Positions 25,844-39,086 of a stretch of DNA of 64,000 nt are shown here, in pieces. The notes beneath the pieces are model-generated. The model worked only from the letters and a program-made list of their open reading frames with translations. It searched no databases and was not told the origin of the DNA. Origin of the DNA: Phycomyces nitens (lineage: Eukaryota > Mucoromycota > Mucoromycetes > Mucorales > Phycomycetaceae); contig JAHRBC010000001.1 in assembly GCA_022702545.1 (NCBI GenBank), positions 6,076,001-6,140,000 of the forward strand, given 5' to 3'. How positions within the stretch are numbered: the stretch's first letter is position 1; each line of letters starts with the position of its first letter. A program made the translations under genes and the position numbers.

Positions 25844-27895
25844 ATGATATATACAATAATAATAGTAATAATAGTAATAATAATATATTAATAACGTTTA
25901 TAATAAAATAAATCTATAGAATACATGTAAATGTGCGTATTGTTATTTACAAATATTGATGTCCATGCAAACAGAATATTGGGCGCCAATGATTAAGACA
26001 AGACATCTTCTGTATGTACCAACACTAGACGCCCAACCTTAAAGCGTTTCGAGATGCTCTTTTCTTAATCAAAAGGGCCAATTCGACACTTACTCCTGAA
26101 AAAGAAAAAACCTGGACAAATGTATTATTAACTTTGGCAGCCAAGCTGATCAGCTAACCTCTTTATCGGCTTCTTTAAAGGTACAGTAAAAAAATAAAAT
26201 AAAGGGGGGGACCATTTGTCTAATCTACATCCTTTTGACAAGAGACCAAAACATAAAAAGCAAGTAGAAACAAGCAAAGAGCTTTTTTGTATCCTGCTCT
26301 TCCTTGTCCTTTCATTTCTCTCATCTTTGTTTAGTTCTCTCCTTTAACGTCTCCTATTACTACAGAAATAAACAACATTGTGGCTGTTGCCTATATCGAA
26401 CAAACCAAAACCATTGGCGTATTGGTAGCCGTTGAATAGTATATAGCTTTGAATCAGACGGATAAATCTTAACGTTTGATAGAATATTCTGGATATTTTG
26501 GCAACCATTGAAAGCAAGCTTGTGAATATCATCCACTAGTCCATTAGGTTCATTTGTCTCCTATTTCCTTGCAACAGTCGTCATCATATACAGGCCATTT
26601 GAATGGCAATATTATCCCAACTCTTTAAATAGAGTCCCTTTTTCTCTATAGCCAATTATTGGCCTTTATTCTCACTCGTACCCAGATTACAATCTGAACA
26701 CATTTGTATAAAAAGGCAAAAGTTTATTTAGTTTTCGATTTGGTAATAAAAAGGAGGTAATGATATAGCAGTCTTGGCTTCAAATCACGGTTAGATTTCA
26801 CATAATAGAACAGGGTACCTGAAATGTGTGAATAGCCAATAGTAGATTTGAAGATAATATAAATATATATTAAAAAAAACATACAAACCAAAATGGATTA
26901 TTATTTGATTGATTGATTGATTGACTTTTGAGTTGGGACAACATCGTTCCATAAAAAACAAAAAAACGATCTGCTTCAATAAAACAAGTTTTCTTTTCTT
27001 TTTCTTTTGGAAATAGTACAGCTCTTGAAGCTTAAAGATAAGCATTGTTACACCATACATCTTTAAGAATCTTATTACATGACAGGGCTCAAGAATGACT
27101 TTCTTTTTTGCTGAATAGCACAGGTTAAAAAGAGATTAAAGATGATCTCGATCAGCATTCTCATACAAAGGTAGCCTAGCAACCAGAGGCCTGAAATTAT
27201 TCCGAAATAAAAGCGACTTGATAAGATTTGAGTTGTGGGCAAGAAATACATGATGTCCGTTTATGATCGGCTGTACTCAAAAGTGTATTTTGTATTTATA
27301 TTTATATTGAATTTGTGGGCGTTTTAAGGGACATAATCAATTGACAGTGTGTGAAAAGAACGTTAATATTGGCGTATTTGGATCTAGCAGTGTTGTCATT
27401 GTCTGCAGTGTGCGCGCACCTTGCAAGAATACCCAGAAATTATCGCTTTTTTTCTTTCTTTCTTGTCAATAAGTAGCATAACGAAATGCAGATAAAGGGA
27501 GTGCACAAATCTTGTTCTCTCTATCTCCTGTGGCCATCTCAATGATAAATGACACCAAACGATCTACAAGGAGACACCCAGACTTATATTGGTGATTCAA
27601 TCTCCTTTAACACGCGTGGTGCTCCTTTCGCGCGGTCAAAATGCAAGTATTTCTGCAATTTGTATTCTGAATCTTCGGATCCCAAAAACATGGCCAAAAG
27701 GTTGCTGGGCTTGGAGAAACATGCTCAAGGTAAATTATGACAATAAAGACGTTATAGATGACTGTGGATTAGGCCCTGTCCATGTTTTTTTAATGATTAT
27801 TGAAATAGTTTGTGAACCAGGCTGTGTATTTTAAACAAAAAATAAAGAAAATAGATTTCATTTTAATCTCAAGTCACTCACCAGGAGGAAAATTA
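25844..27895. other. intergenic, no supported gene
   Basis: About 2 kb of A/T-rich sequence. It holds an AAT-rich run at 25855-25885, an ATTG repeat near 26904-26925 and scattered short ORFs (26344, 26791, 27549) lacking domains or splice continuity. Confidence 0.5.
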
Positions 27896-28904
27896 CTAGT
27901 AAAAAAAAAGAGAGAGAGAGATGGACAAAGAGCATACAAAAGGCATGTGTAGCTGTAAAGGAGAATTGCTACGTATATAAAAAAAATTATGTGCAAGAAT
28001 AAAGGCTATAAAAAAAGAGGGGGAGAGGGTTTCAAGAGGCATAGAATGTATTTGATCGAGAAAGAGATTGATTTCTGTGACCATCAGATAAACTGTATAA
28101 GGATTGTTCGGAATGATCTGGTACTCGAACCATGCATCGCATTCTTCGCTATGGTTCATGTCAGTATCTCTGTCGTCGACCTGCTGCTCTAGAGCTTACC
28201 TTGTCTATTGTGGAAGAAAGATAGGGGTGACGTGAACGGAAGGATACCTGGGGTCTATTTCGATCAAGAGTCAACTGAGAATTACAGCTGTAAGGCGCCA
28301 TATTGTCCAAACAAGGTATCAAGGCGTCATGGGATTCGTGAACCGCCAAAAGAGTATCGCTTTGTGACATTGGCTGCTTCTCCAGTTGAGCTTGGTCCTC
28401 GGTCGTCAGGAAGCAATAGTCTTTGTGGTAAGAGTATTCACGTTCGATTTTTCCATTCACTTCCTGAGTCAACTGAGTCAAATGGTTGTGTTCGTTCAAA
28501 AGAGAATGGTTGTTGCTCTTCAAGGTCAATAGACGTTGCTCTAGCCTATAGAGCTCATTGTGGTCCGAATGCGGCTGGTCCATTCGATGGTGGGAAATTG
28601 AGCTAGACGGGTTCCCACTGTGATTATGATTATGATGATGATGATAGTAAATATAAAAGATGTATATATGCTTAATGACTTACGTCCACCGCACATGGTT
28701 TTTTGAATTCTTTTCAATCAGACTTATCCCTTCAAGTACATTTGTTATATCGTATATACGTCTCTTTTGTACTTTAAGTTCGGCTGCTGCACTGTTGAGA
28801 TCGAGATCGCCATGGCTGCTTGACTGTAAGAGGTCAACAAACTTTTTTGTCAATAGACCAAGCGAAGAATCATAGCGACAAGACTGAATATTCGATGTAA
28901 TCAT
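27896..28904 (-). CDS. E2F-family transcription factor
   Basis: The exon at 28904-28684 encodes an almost canonical E2F winged helix: [59 protein letters not shown] and RW, including the [15 protein letters not shown]-contact motif. The next exon (from about 28619) has a leucine-heptad coiled coil ([19 protein letters not shown]). Splicing from CCCCAG to GTCGACGAC (phase 0) leads to a marked-box-like end ([16 protein letters not shown]). E2F pairs with DP proteins to control G1/S genes. Upstream of the ATG at 28904 the frame stays open to about 28945 ([11 protein letters not shown]), so a further 5' exon is likely but was not fixed. The C-terminal tail to 27896 is low-complexity and its end is uncertain. 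Confidence 0.88.
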
Positions 28905-31900
28905 TGATCCAGACGAATTGATTTGAAAATGGGCTACACACGTATGTTTCTGTATGGGTAAATAGACACAAAAGGCTGCCAGTCATCTTTATCTACCACT
29001 CTTCTTTCGGTTTCTTCTGAGTCTGTTGGGCATACGTAAAGAAGGCAAATAAAAATGAGATTTTTATCTGGGAAAGAAAGAGCACGAATTATGAAAATTG
29101 AAAGAGTTTAATCTTTTTTATTTTTACTTTTTATAGCAAAAATTCACTTTGGCACCCAGAGTAAGAAAGATGCAATGAGAAAAAAAGTCAAGGCAGACAG
29201 TATAGGTGAGTAAACCATGCTTTTATGGTCAACATGCAATGTGGTTGCCTTGTGTATCAATATCTGCACGGACCGAAAACTCCTCTCTTCAAGGAGAACT
29301 CTCAACTTTTCAGTTTCTTTTCGTCAAATGCACATTTTCCTTTTCTAGACATTTAATACCGTAGCTAGAATATGTGTGTTGGTGATTTTGCTGTCTAGTA
29401 TATTTATGCTATATACTTTTGGGTAACTCTTCACATTAAACCCTTGGGCTTTTTGATTTGCGTGCGCTAAAATGTTAATCTCCTGTTAGTGCAACCAAGC
29501 TATCGAGCAAGGAAACCATCAATAGGTTACACAGATCTTGTATAAAGCACAGTTTCCAACAAAATAGAGCATACAGCAAATGTCATGAAGCCAAGGACAT
29601 TCCAGGCTAACGATCCCTTTATGTTCTCTACAGGCATAATGTATATTGATAACCCATTAGGGTACGACAGCACAGAGTTCGCAAGGCGGGGGAATACCAT
29701 GTGGACCGAAAAGGTATCTCTGACTGCCCAGGAAAACAAGAGAGGCTGGTTGAATTCGATGCGTAGTACGAAGAAAGGGTGCAAAAGGAATCAGTATGCA
29801 AACAGAATGCATCCCTGGGCTGCGAACCAAATTAAACAACGTCTTTTTCTCTCCCAAAAATAATAAAGGAACGAGCAATAAGGTTGAACTGATACTTGAA
29901 AGTGTCTTGAGGCACAAATGCCCAAAAGAGAAATGGTCAAGGATAAAAGAAAAAGTGGCCACTACATTTGTCTTTACAGTATTCCCTCCATACCACAAGC
30001 CGTCTATCATTTGGAAGTCTTGTCTTTAGAGGCCACCAACAAACAGTCCAAAGGGGCGTTTATTTCTGGCCGATGGACTTGTGAAGAGCATTGAGACAAT
30101 GTCATATACTGAGACCTAACTATATTTGGTGTGTCCCATGGAGAACATATCTACTATTGTTGTATCCCACCAGAAAGCTTAAACAAGAACAGTACACATC
30201 TGCTGGTGAGGAGATTTGTTTTTTTTTTAGAAACGTTTGGTTTTGGCAGATAATAATCACAGACTATACAAACTACTATCGATATTGACGTATTCATCGT
30301 CTTTGCAATCAATAAATCTAGCTACCTTTTGAATAGTCTTTACAATACTAATAATTGAAATAAAGGCTCCATGTTTGATAATATACGCATGTATATGTAG
30401 TGTATACATGTATCAAGCAAAAAAAGGAAAAAAAAGCTTGTCCAAAAACATCAATTTGACCGCCAGAGCTTTAAGGATATTTAATATTGAAATCCCAGTC
30501 ATTTTGTGCATTTTTATTGGATATAACAGCGGAATTTTGTATTTGTCATTACTATATTTAGAAATATAACAATTATTAAGAGACCGACATAAATATTCTT
30601 GAATCTATTCAATAATTAAAAAGAAATATGCAACTTTTTTAAATAATAAAATAAAAAGCCACGGTCATTCTTCACATCCATGTCCGAGTAAGTGTATCTA
30701 ATAAAAGCCACGTACCAATAAAACGACTGCCCCTCTATTATATTATTTCTTAAAAGGCTTTTAGCTTTTTTTCTTCTTCTTCCAACTCATGAAATAAATG
30801 GCTTGGAAGCTACAGAGAGAGAGCATTAGACAGGTATCAAGTTTGGGCCAATATGTATATAAGTATAATTATAAGTATAATTATAATTATAATTATAATT
30901 ATAATTACAAGCATGTCTACTAGAGAGAATAAGACAAAGTTTAGATTTATCAAGACTATTTCTAGTCGTACATTAATTAGATAATATTTTATAAGACATC
31001 CAAAATAATTATTGGGCTTTAGTTATGTATAGTATCAGTATTCTATAGATCAAGTATTAGGTTTGGTCATCAAATGAGAAGAACAAATGACTAATTTAGC
31101 ACTGTAGATCATCTTGATTATTAGGAGCAGCTTTAATATTTGTCTTGTAGCGATTTTCATGATTCTTTTGTCATTCGGAACCAAAAGAACAAAAAAAAAG
31201 ACGAACAAACAAGGATATCGGTAGGAGTCAAAATCAGTATTGATGTGTGCTCTTAAAGACACAATATAATCAGTGCAATAATCACCACTAGAAACAAATC
31301 TTCTAGTTTTTTTTTTAATTTATTTATCTTTCTACCGTTCGAGGTACCAATGTTCACTCCAATCTTTATTTAAACAGATCAATATTAAGTTTAGATGCCT
31401 TGTGCAATTTGTACAATTAAACTTTACCAATTTGGAGAATAGCGATGTTTGATCTTCAATGACTGGCTCTAGGATCTTTTTTAATAGATTTTCTCTTTTA
31501 TTGCAGGTAACATTTATTAAGAGCCATTAGGAATATTACCATTCAGTTGCACAAGAATATGTATTAGTAGGACATCTTTATAAACTTCAACTAATTTATG
31601 ATACACTGGTAACTATTTTTATGAACTCATGTCATACTCCTCAGATAATTATTTGTTAATAAAATCTATGGATATCTACCAATAGAATATACTAGACCAT
31701 TTTAAATGTGGTCTTGATATTGGTTTTATACAGATCAACAAACTTGAATAATTATTGACATGTTCACGTTCATGTTCATGTTCATGTTCATGTCCATAAA
31801 GTCCAGCAGCCCAGACTTTGCCAAGAGGCTCATAAGACTCATCAATTACTTTTGATTAATGTTAAAAAATAGACAAAAAGAATGCAATCCATGTATTTAT

Positions 31901-33622
31901 CCCGAGAGCCAAGGATGTGTTGTAGTTGGCCAACACCCTAATAGGTTGTCCAAGGTAAATGTACCTCAGAACACGGATCCAAGTTTAAACATCCTGTTGC
32001 CTTTATCCATCAAATTGCTAGAAAATGTGTATTTGGTCAAAGTACTCATAATGACAATTATTGGCACTAGAGCTATTAAAATATTCTTGTATAGCCTACA
32101 AGATGCGACACTTTCCATGTAATGTTCACCAACTTTGTTTTACCAAACAAATTGTCTTTCAGTAGTTTGCTGCAACAATAAATGGTACCACCTTTTCAGA
32201 TTATTATTTATATCCTTGTATTAAAGTATATTTGTTTGTAAAATAATTAACCTTCAAAGCCAAGCCCAAAGAATTAAGTTGAAATGTTCCGATCAAGGCA
32301 TCGAGACCAAAGCCGAGATTTCATATGGACAAGATTTAGTCTAGTGGGTATAACCAGTATTTTTCGGGGGAGTATTGAAAGAGGAAATTTAGAAAAGAAA
32401 AAAAAAAGAATAGAAGAATCTGATGGCAAGACATTCAGACGCCCAATTATCTTACATTGCTAAAATAAAAGCAAGACAATTGAAAGCATTCCAACAAATA
32501 CTTGGCCAACTTACTTTGGACCAAGCCAAGTCCTTTTGTGCATACTGTCTATTTATCGGGATAATCAAGAAAGACTAATTGTTTTTGAAGTTTTGTAATA
32601 CGTGCTATCTGGTAAGTATCGTATCAGGATTGCCAATTGCAACATTATAAGCTAGACACAAAGTGATCTACTGGCCGGTAAGAGTTATCTAAGCGGGATA
32701 GCTGTATTATCATTGGTATCATTGGCATCTCTTTGCAATCATATCTATGATCTATTAATAATATTATCAGAGGGCATCAATTGCCGTATATTTTTTTTAA
32801 TATTATTATTTTCTATTGAACAAGTACATGTTTAGTCTTGGTTAAGCACATCTTTATATTGGAAATTCATCAATCAATTGCCTTTGAGACATCCAGAAAG
32901 TAACTGCCTTGTGCTGTATCTCACAAATAGCTGAGAAAATATATATTGTCTTTTGTCAACTTTTTAATCTTTATTTATCACTCGTCAAGATCCTGATCCT
33001 TGCGTGTTTCAAGTGTACTTTTGTTTTTCTATCATGGAATCTCCATACAATTGTTGGAGTCGTAATTAATCAGGATATATGCACCATGGCAGACATCGTT
33101 TTCAGCATAATATTATCCTTTACAAGAAATATAGTTCTTTTTCAAAAAAAAAAAAAGAGAGAACCATGTCTAATCGTCAAGTGTTATAATAGTATGATGC
33201 CACTGTGCTTGGATAATTAGCTCTTCCCCTCTTGGCTCTCTCTCTCCCTGCAGCCTACATAGTTTGTAGTCATTTGGCTTGAGACCCCTGCTTTACATGC
33301 ACCTGATATACTAAATAGCAAATAAAAGCTTAAAAAATATAGAATGCATAAAACCGCCCAAGAAAAAGAAGCAATTGTTAAAAGAAAGAAGGAGAAGAAA
33401 GATGAGTAAATAAAGGAGCCCATGGTGTAATATCGGTAGTATATCAATGAAAACAAAAATCTAATATCTTTTTCCTGAAATGATTCAAAGTTCAATGTAC
33501 TTTGTAAATATATAAGCAAAACTTTTATTCTAAAATGTATCTATCTATCTATCTGTCTATCTGTCTATCTGTCTATTCCAATCCAAATGGATGACAATGG
33601 AATCCTCAATATTGGCCTTGTA
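28905..33622. other. long intergenic region, no supported gene
   Basis: About 4.7 kb, A/T-rich. Opposing ORFs at 29527-30029 are the best open stretches, one predicting a hydrophobic C-terminus (LGFMTFAVCSILL on the minus strand), but no family or splice-consistent model emerged. Repeats include a TAATTA tract at 30865-30906, a TTCATG hexamer tract at 31763-31797, and TATC/TGTC tetramers at 33538-33576. The rest shows nothing I can name. Confidence 0.45.
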
Positions 33623-35223
33623 TTAATCACACAAGGCTAATACATGGTTTGTACCCAATGCAATATCTGATACTGGCTTGTCGATATTGACACGCTTTGG
33701 TACAAATGCATGGTCAACAGAAGTTAATCCCAATCGACTGCTGGGGCCATTGAGTCCCCAGGTAAACAGTTCACCAGAACCTTTATACAAAATACAAGTT
33801 TTAAAAAACCAACTCTTGTTCAATTTTGTTTTACCTGTAATTGCTGCGGCATAGTCGGTAGTAGCAAAGATACGCTCTACATCTTTCAAACCCTCAATTT
33901 CACGCAATACCAAAGATTCAATCGTATCTTTGCCATGACCCAGGGCACCATACCCACAGCTATGTACACGTCCATCCTCTTTACAGATAAAGTCAATTGG
34001 AATACTCGTGATATCTCCTATCTCTTACCTGTCAATATGACCGAGAATGGCCCACCAGCTGCAATATCCTTTACACCCTTGACAGACACCTTGATAGGTT
34101 CTGTAATCTTGAGATCGAGATTTGGTTGAATAAATATACATTAAAGATATCCAACCATTTACTATTTTTATAACAAGAATAAAGGCTTACCCTATCAATC
34201 TTTTTGCCTTGGATTCCCTGTCCATACTCTGAATTTCCCCATGTCCACAGAACATTATCCTCTATAACAGTATAAGTCAACTCTACAAAGATTATATGTT
34301 GCCCTCTTTTTTTTTACCTGTAAGCATCAGCGTGAAATCTGTTGAACCACTCAATAGCTTAATCTTGGAATCCCCAAATGGAGGAAGCAATGAAGGAACA
34401 TCCTTGTCTCCAGTAAATGACAAGCCCAGGCCCAGTTGACCATCAGATCCCCAACCCATGGCGTATATCGAACTATGATCTTCATGTTCTCTTTGTTACT
34501 TTGGGTACACAACAAATCAAATAGCCCTTTTGTTTATTCAAATGAACACCACGACTCTTACCAGTTGAGAATATAGTGTGATCCAGTCCACAGACAATAT
34601 CTGTTACCTTGCCTTGGTATCCCTGAACCTTTACAGGGGATTCCTCCGAGACAAGTGTTCCAGGTCGACTATACTTGCTCTTTCCAACACCCAATTGACC
34701 ATACATTGAGTTTCCAAAAGAATAAAGAGAGGTTGACCGAGACTCTTCAGTTACAATATGAGAATGTTCACGACCACAGGCCAAATGCTTTAGCTTTGAT
34801 TGACCTAGGGCCATTGTTATCGAGGTATCTGGAGCATGGCCTTATCACAAGATATTTAATACATTGTTCCAGGCATTACAAATGATTCTTTACCCAACTG
34901 TCCGCTACGATTCAAACCAAAGCCATAGACATGTGATTGGGTTCCAATAAGTGAATGAGCCCAACCGGCTGCAATGTGACTGATTGCTTGAGACTAGATT
35001 ATCGAGATTGTTAAAAATGTTTAAAAGCAATTGCTTTTGTTTACCTTATCAATGGCATAATCGGGAAGAGTATCTAATCTTACAGGAGTAGTATAGACAT
35101 CATCACGTTCCTCATCAAAATGTAATGGCAGTGCCTGAGTTTGTCCCCAGCCATAAACTGATTTCGTTCCAAGAGTGTGAACGGAGCGCACAGCTTGTGT
35201 AGAACGCTGTACAAAAGGTCGCA
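33623..35223 (-). CDS. FMP25: mitochondrial RCC1-like protein (Fmp25/RCC1L type)
   Basis: Multi-exon gene (start 35223, stop 33623-33625). The N-terminus MRPFVQRSTQAVRSVHTLG is Arg/Ser-rich without acids, typical of a mitochondrial presequence. It is followed by RCC1 repeats: SVYGWGQ, HVYGFGLNRSGQLG, SLYSFGNSMYGQLGVG, YAMGWGSDGQLGLGLS, VLWTWGNSEYGQG, HSCGYGALGHG and LFTWGLNGPSSRLGL, i.e. a seven-bladed propeller. Yeast Fmp25 and human RCC1L act in the mitochondrial inner-membrane/ribosome-assembly context rather than on Ran. The combination of presequence and length supports this assignment over nuclear RCC1. Introns are about 50-100 bases; the exact junctions were read by eye and some repeat edges may shift by a few residues. 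Confidence 0.85.
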
Positions 35224-35372
35224 TTGAACAAGTAACAATAGAAAAAAAAATGGCTTTCTATTTTTGTTGATAAAAAATACAAGTTATTTGAAATATTACT
35301 TTCCGACCTGTCAGCTTTTTCCTGCACAAAAAGGTCTCGAAAAATAATGATTATTTAGAAATTATTTAGAAA

Positions 35373-35405
<33 letters not shown>

Positions 35406-36281
35406 TAGAAATGATTGCCCTTGATCCAGAATTGAGCTTGTGTTTTCCATATGGACATTTATGTTTTCGTTCTTTTTCTTCTTGTGCAAGACATTTCAAA
35501 TGAGTGTAGAGTCTTTGTCCAAGAATGTTGTTCATATGTAATTGAGCCAATAGATCTTACTGTCTGTGAGCTGTTTGCTATTGAACCAATGCGCCTTTAT
35601 ATTCAAATCCTAAAATATAAACCTAAAGACAGGACATTTTAGCCCTACATTATGTCCAGCTTCAGAGGAAAAGATTATTATGTCTATTGGTATCATGTAA
35701 TAAGCGACATTATAGAGGCAAGTGGGTTTGGCCAATTCAAGAAAGTGATATTTTCAGAATAATATACACATATCTTTGGGCCGAGAAATAATCACGATAC
35801 AATTATGATTTGTTTAATAGAAAGTCAGAGAATTGCAGTTTATTAAAATGTAGTCTGCAATGACAATTAGTTTTGATTAATTAGAGTGAATTACATTATG
35901 GTAGGATAGCGGTAATGGGCAGATATGCATAGTATAGAGTATGCCTTTTTTTTTTTTTTTTAAAAAAAAAAGACCGGTTTAATATTATCAGGTGTTTGTA
36001 TAGGTGTCAAATATACTGAATATACTTTTATTCCTTGCTGAAATAAATTAAAATGTTTTTAATACGTATAATTCATTTAACCTGCATATCTATTTAATAT
36101 AAAAAGGTGCATACATCAAAAACTAGATGATAATACCCTGTCTTTTATTATTATTATTATTATTGTCATTATTATTATTTTAATACATGTATATCTTTTG
36201 TTAAAAAAAAAGGTTAATAAATACATGGAATAATTATTGGCCATAATATTGAATATACCTTTTTTTTTATATTTTATTTTA
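35224..36281. other. intergenic, microsatellites
   Basis: Contains a (CT)n run at about 35371-35397, an inverted poly-T/poly-A run at 35947-35970 and ATT tracts at 36148-36180. No gene supported. Confidence 0.55.
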
Positions 36282-38561
36282 TTAGGCACACAGACATGGT
36301 GCTGTTCTAGAGATACGCTTCTGGAATGCGTTTTGGAAGAAGCCCTTGATACGCGATACAGCCTTTGCTTCAACAAACAATGTTTCAGGAGCCCCCTGTT
36401 TTTGTCTCTGAGGGATAGATTCTGTCCGCGAAGCTTTTTTGGGAGACACCTTGATACCCTTTCGCTTAAATACCGACTGGTAAAGCCTTGCGACTCTTGA
36501 GCCATTGGGGGCCTGGAGAATAGCAGATGATTGCTTCTCGACGGGCTTACAAGATGTGTGAGTGCACGGAATAAACGAACAAGGAGAAGATTCGATGCGT
36601 ACCGGTTCAAACAGTTCAAATTCACAAGATTTTGTATTGGATTTTCTGGATAGACGATTCTGGGACTTCTTTTCGTAGCTAGGAGTAGTTTGACAGGCTA
36701 CTGAATGTCGTTTAGTAGACTTGTGTTTGATTTTCTTGTTTTTCTGTGTCTTTTCACAAGTAGGTTGGGATAATGGTGTAAAAATATATTCCTTACAAGA
36801 GTCTGGTTGGCATGTTCCTGACTGACAATGTAAACACTTGTATGAAATAAGCTTGCAAGGTGTAGACTGGTGGTTGCTATCCTGAGAGGTGCCAGTTTGA
36901 GACACGACTGGCAACCGAGGTCTACTTTGGTAGCCGTCAAATAATGGTGTGGCATGATTTGAATAATTTCCACTGGAATCTGACTGCAGAATCTGATTTG
37001 TCTCTGATGCACATGCTATCTGGGAATTTGGTTTAGATTGCTTGGGTAAGGTCCCATCGTATTGTCTCGACTCTTGATAACTCGAGTGCAAACTGGATCC
37101 TTGGTGGCTAGACATGTTTAGTTTGGGTACCTCTGGAGGAGCAAGAGGCTGGATTGCGGACTTCTTTATCCTTATGGCCGACAGAGTGAGAGGAACTGCC
37201 TTGCGAACCACGCTGCTGGTTATACTTGCTGTTGTTGAAGGTCGTCTCATACAAGAAACAGGCATGCTTATGATCGTAGAAGCAAACGACAGGTGCCTTG
37301 TGAGAGGCCGCTCGACAGGAGAGAGCCATGGGTGAGTCAAGCATTGGTAGGCCGTCAATCGGTCGTTGGGGTTTTTGCACAGGAGCCGGCTGATGAGGTT
37401 GCTGGCCTGGCTTGACACATCGCGCGGAGGAGTGTAGCTGGCAAGACTGATTTTCTTAAATAGCTGTGGCATAGTTTCACTTTGGAACGGTAATTTTCCG
37501 GTAAGCATGGCATACAGAATTACCCCACAACTCCACATATCGACAGGAGGACCTTTATGGGGGGTTGCGGTCACCATTTCTGGTGCTGCATAGTAAGGAC
37601 TGCCACAATATGTCTTGAGTAGGCCTTCTTCGTCGTCTAGCTTTCTGCCAAAGCCAAAATCACACAGTCGAATATGGCCATCTTGGTCAATGAGAACTAT
37701 CAAAATGATCTCTTGTGAGCAATAGGATAGGGCCACAAAAGAAAAAGAAGAAGGAGAAGAAATAAAAGTAGGAAAACATGTAATTTTTACCATTCTCAGG
37801 CTTCAGATCGCGATGGACGATCTTGTTCTAAAAAATATGATGAATTTGAGTCCACAAGATCTGTATGGCAATAATGTACCTGATGAATATATCCCACTGC
37901 CTCTACCAATTCCCGAAACCACTTTTGGGCTTTGGATTCTTGCAGTTTGCGGACTTTCCGAATGGCATCATATAGCTCTCCACCGGCCACATACTCCATC
38001 ACCACACACATATTCTTATCGTCTGCAGTGACCTCGATAACCTTTACGATATTTTTATGGTTTAAAGAAGTAACAAACGCATCGCATATGGTCTGTTCAC
38101 TATGGGCATGTATCTGTTGGTCGTCGTTCTTAAAGGCTGACATGCTCATCACCTTGACAGCTACGTTTTCTCCAGAGAGGGAATCATTGGCCAGGTAAAC
38201 CTTGCCGAAGTTTCCCTTGCCAAGGGTCTTTAGGATGGCATAGCGCTCGTTGAGTAGCTGTGGTCGACGTACTCTAGTGTCCTATAGAGCATTTATATTT
38301 ATATTTTTATATATAAATATAAATATATTGTATGTGCATGTAGATATGTATATATGTATGTAGATATGTATATATGTATACAAGTATACAAGTATGCGTA
38401 TATACGTGTGTGTAGGTGTATTGATTTGTTGTATTATACATATTAAAGAAATGACTTAGCCGTTCATTCAATTAAGTATAATCCCCGCTCTGATTATTTT
38501 ATCTATTTCTTTTTGTGCGAACCTCGTTTGTGGGTTGGGACATGTTTCTCATGTCAGTCAT
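36282..38561 (-). CDS. CAMK-family Ser/Thr kinase (NIM1/SNF1-related) with Cys-rich basic tail
   Basis: Exons 38561-38523 (tentative), 38281-37880, 37827-37791 and 37696-36282 give about 630 residues. The kinase domain has the glycine loop LGKGNFGKVY, VAVKVM, HRDLKPEN, LCDFGFGRKL (DFG), YCGSPYYAAPEMV and DMWSCGVILYAML, and ends near HPWLSP. The APE region and Thr/Tyr pattern are those of SNF1/NIM1-related kinases, which act in energy sensing or G2/M and morphogenesis control. The 290-residue tail has a cysteine cluster (CLHCQSGTCQPDSC) and basic stretches, and ends CLCA, a possible but unproven prenylation-like motif. No KA1 domain is recognised. The first 13-residue exon uses donor gttcgc and is the weak part of the model. 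Confidence 0.85.
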
Positions 38562-39086
38562 TTCGAATGGCAAAAGTGACAAGCTTGGAGTAGTAAGAGA
38601 AACAAGAAAAAAGTATTCTTTTAGAAGAAAGAGCGGCTATGTAAAGACAAACTTCTTTTATTTGGAGCATATCAAACGACATTGGCCTGCATCAAAATCC
38701 TATCAAAGAATTTGGCGTTTATGACCAAGACTGTTTGGATTGCTCTGGTTGACCAGAGGGATATATACCCAGGCACTCACATTTACAATACTCGCCATTA
38801 CACTCTCTACACCTAGACTAATCCTGACCCTACAACAGAAAACATAAAGAGCACAGGCAAAGACGAATATCTAGATTGCCGATAAGATCGTGCATACATA
38901 CTAACCTACATACACCTTGCATGCTTCTTGATCATGATACAAACCAGCTTTAATTTCTGACCTCTTCTCCTTCTCTCTCCATCTCTTCTCGTAACTTTTT
39001 TCATGCTTTATGCACAAGTCACAATTTTAGCCCAAAGTAAGTCTTGCTCTTTAAATTACTTTTTTCTTTTTTCTTTTCTTCTGACA
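38562..39086. other. divergent promoter region
   Basis: About 525 bases between the kinase and the acidic-protein gene, with a CT-rich stretch before the start at 39087. No gene. Confidence 0.5.

Noticed and set aside
28208..28606. 132-residue plus-strand ORF
   Set aside because: Antisense shadow of the second E2F exon.
29527..30029. Possible membrane-protein gene on the minus strand
   Set aside because: Open frames overlap on both strands, no domain is recognised and no splice-consistent model could be built.
36116..36625. 169-residue minus-strand ORF
   Set aside because: Alternative frame of the kinase tail; the main frame continues the kinase domain.
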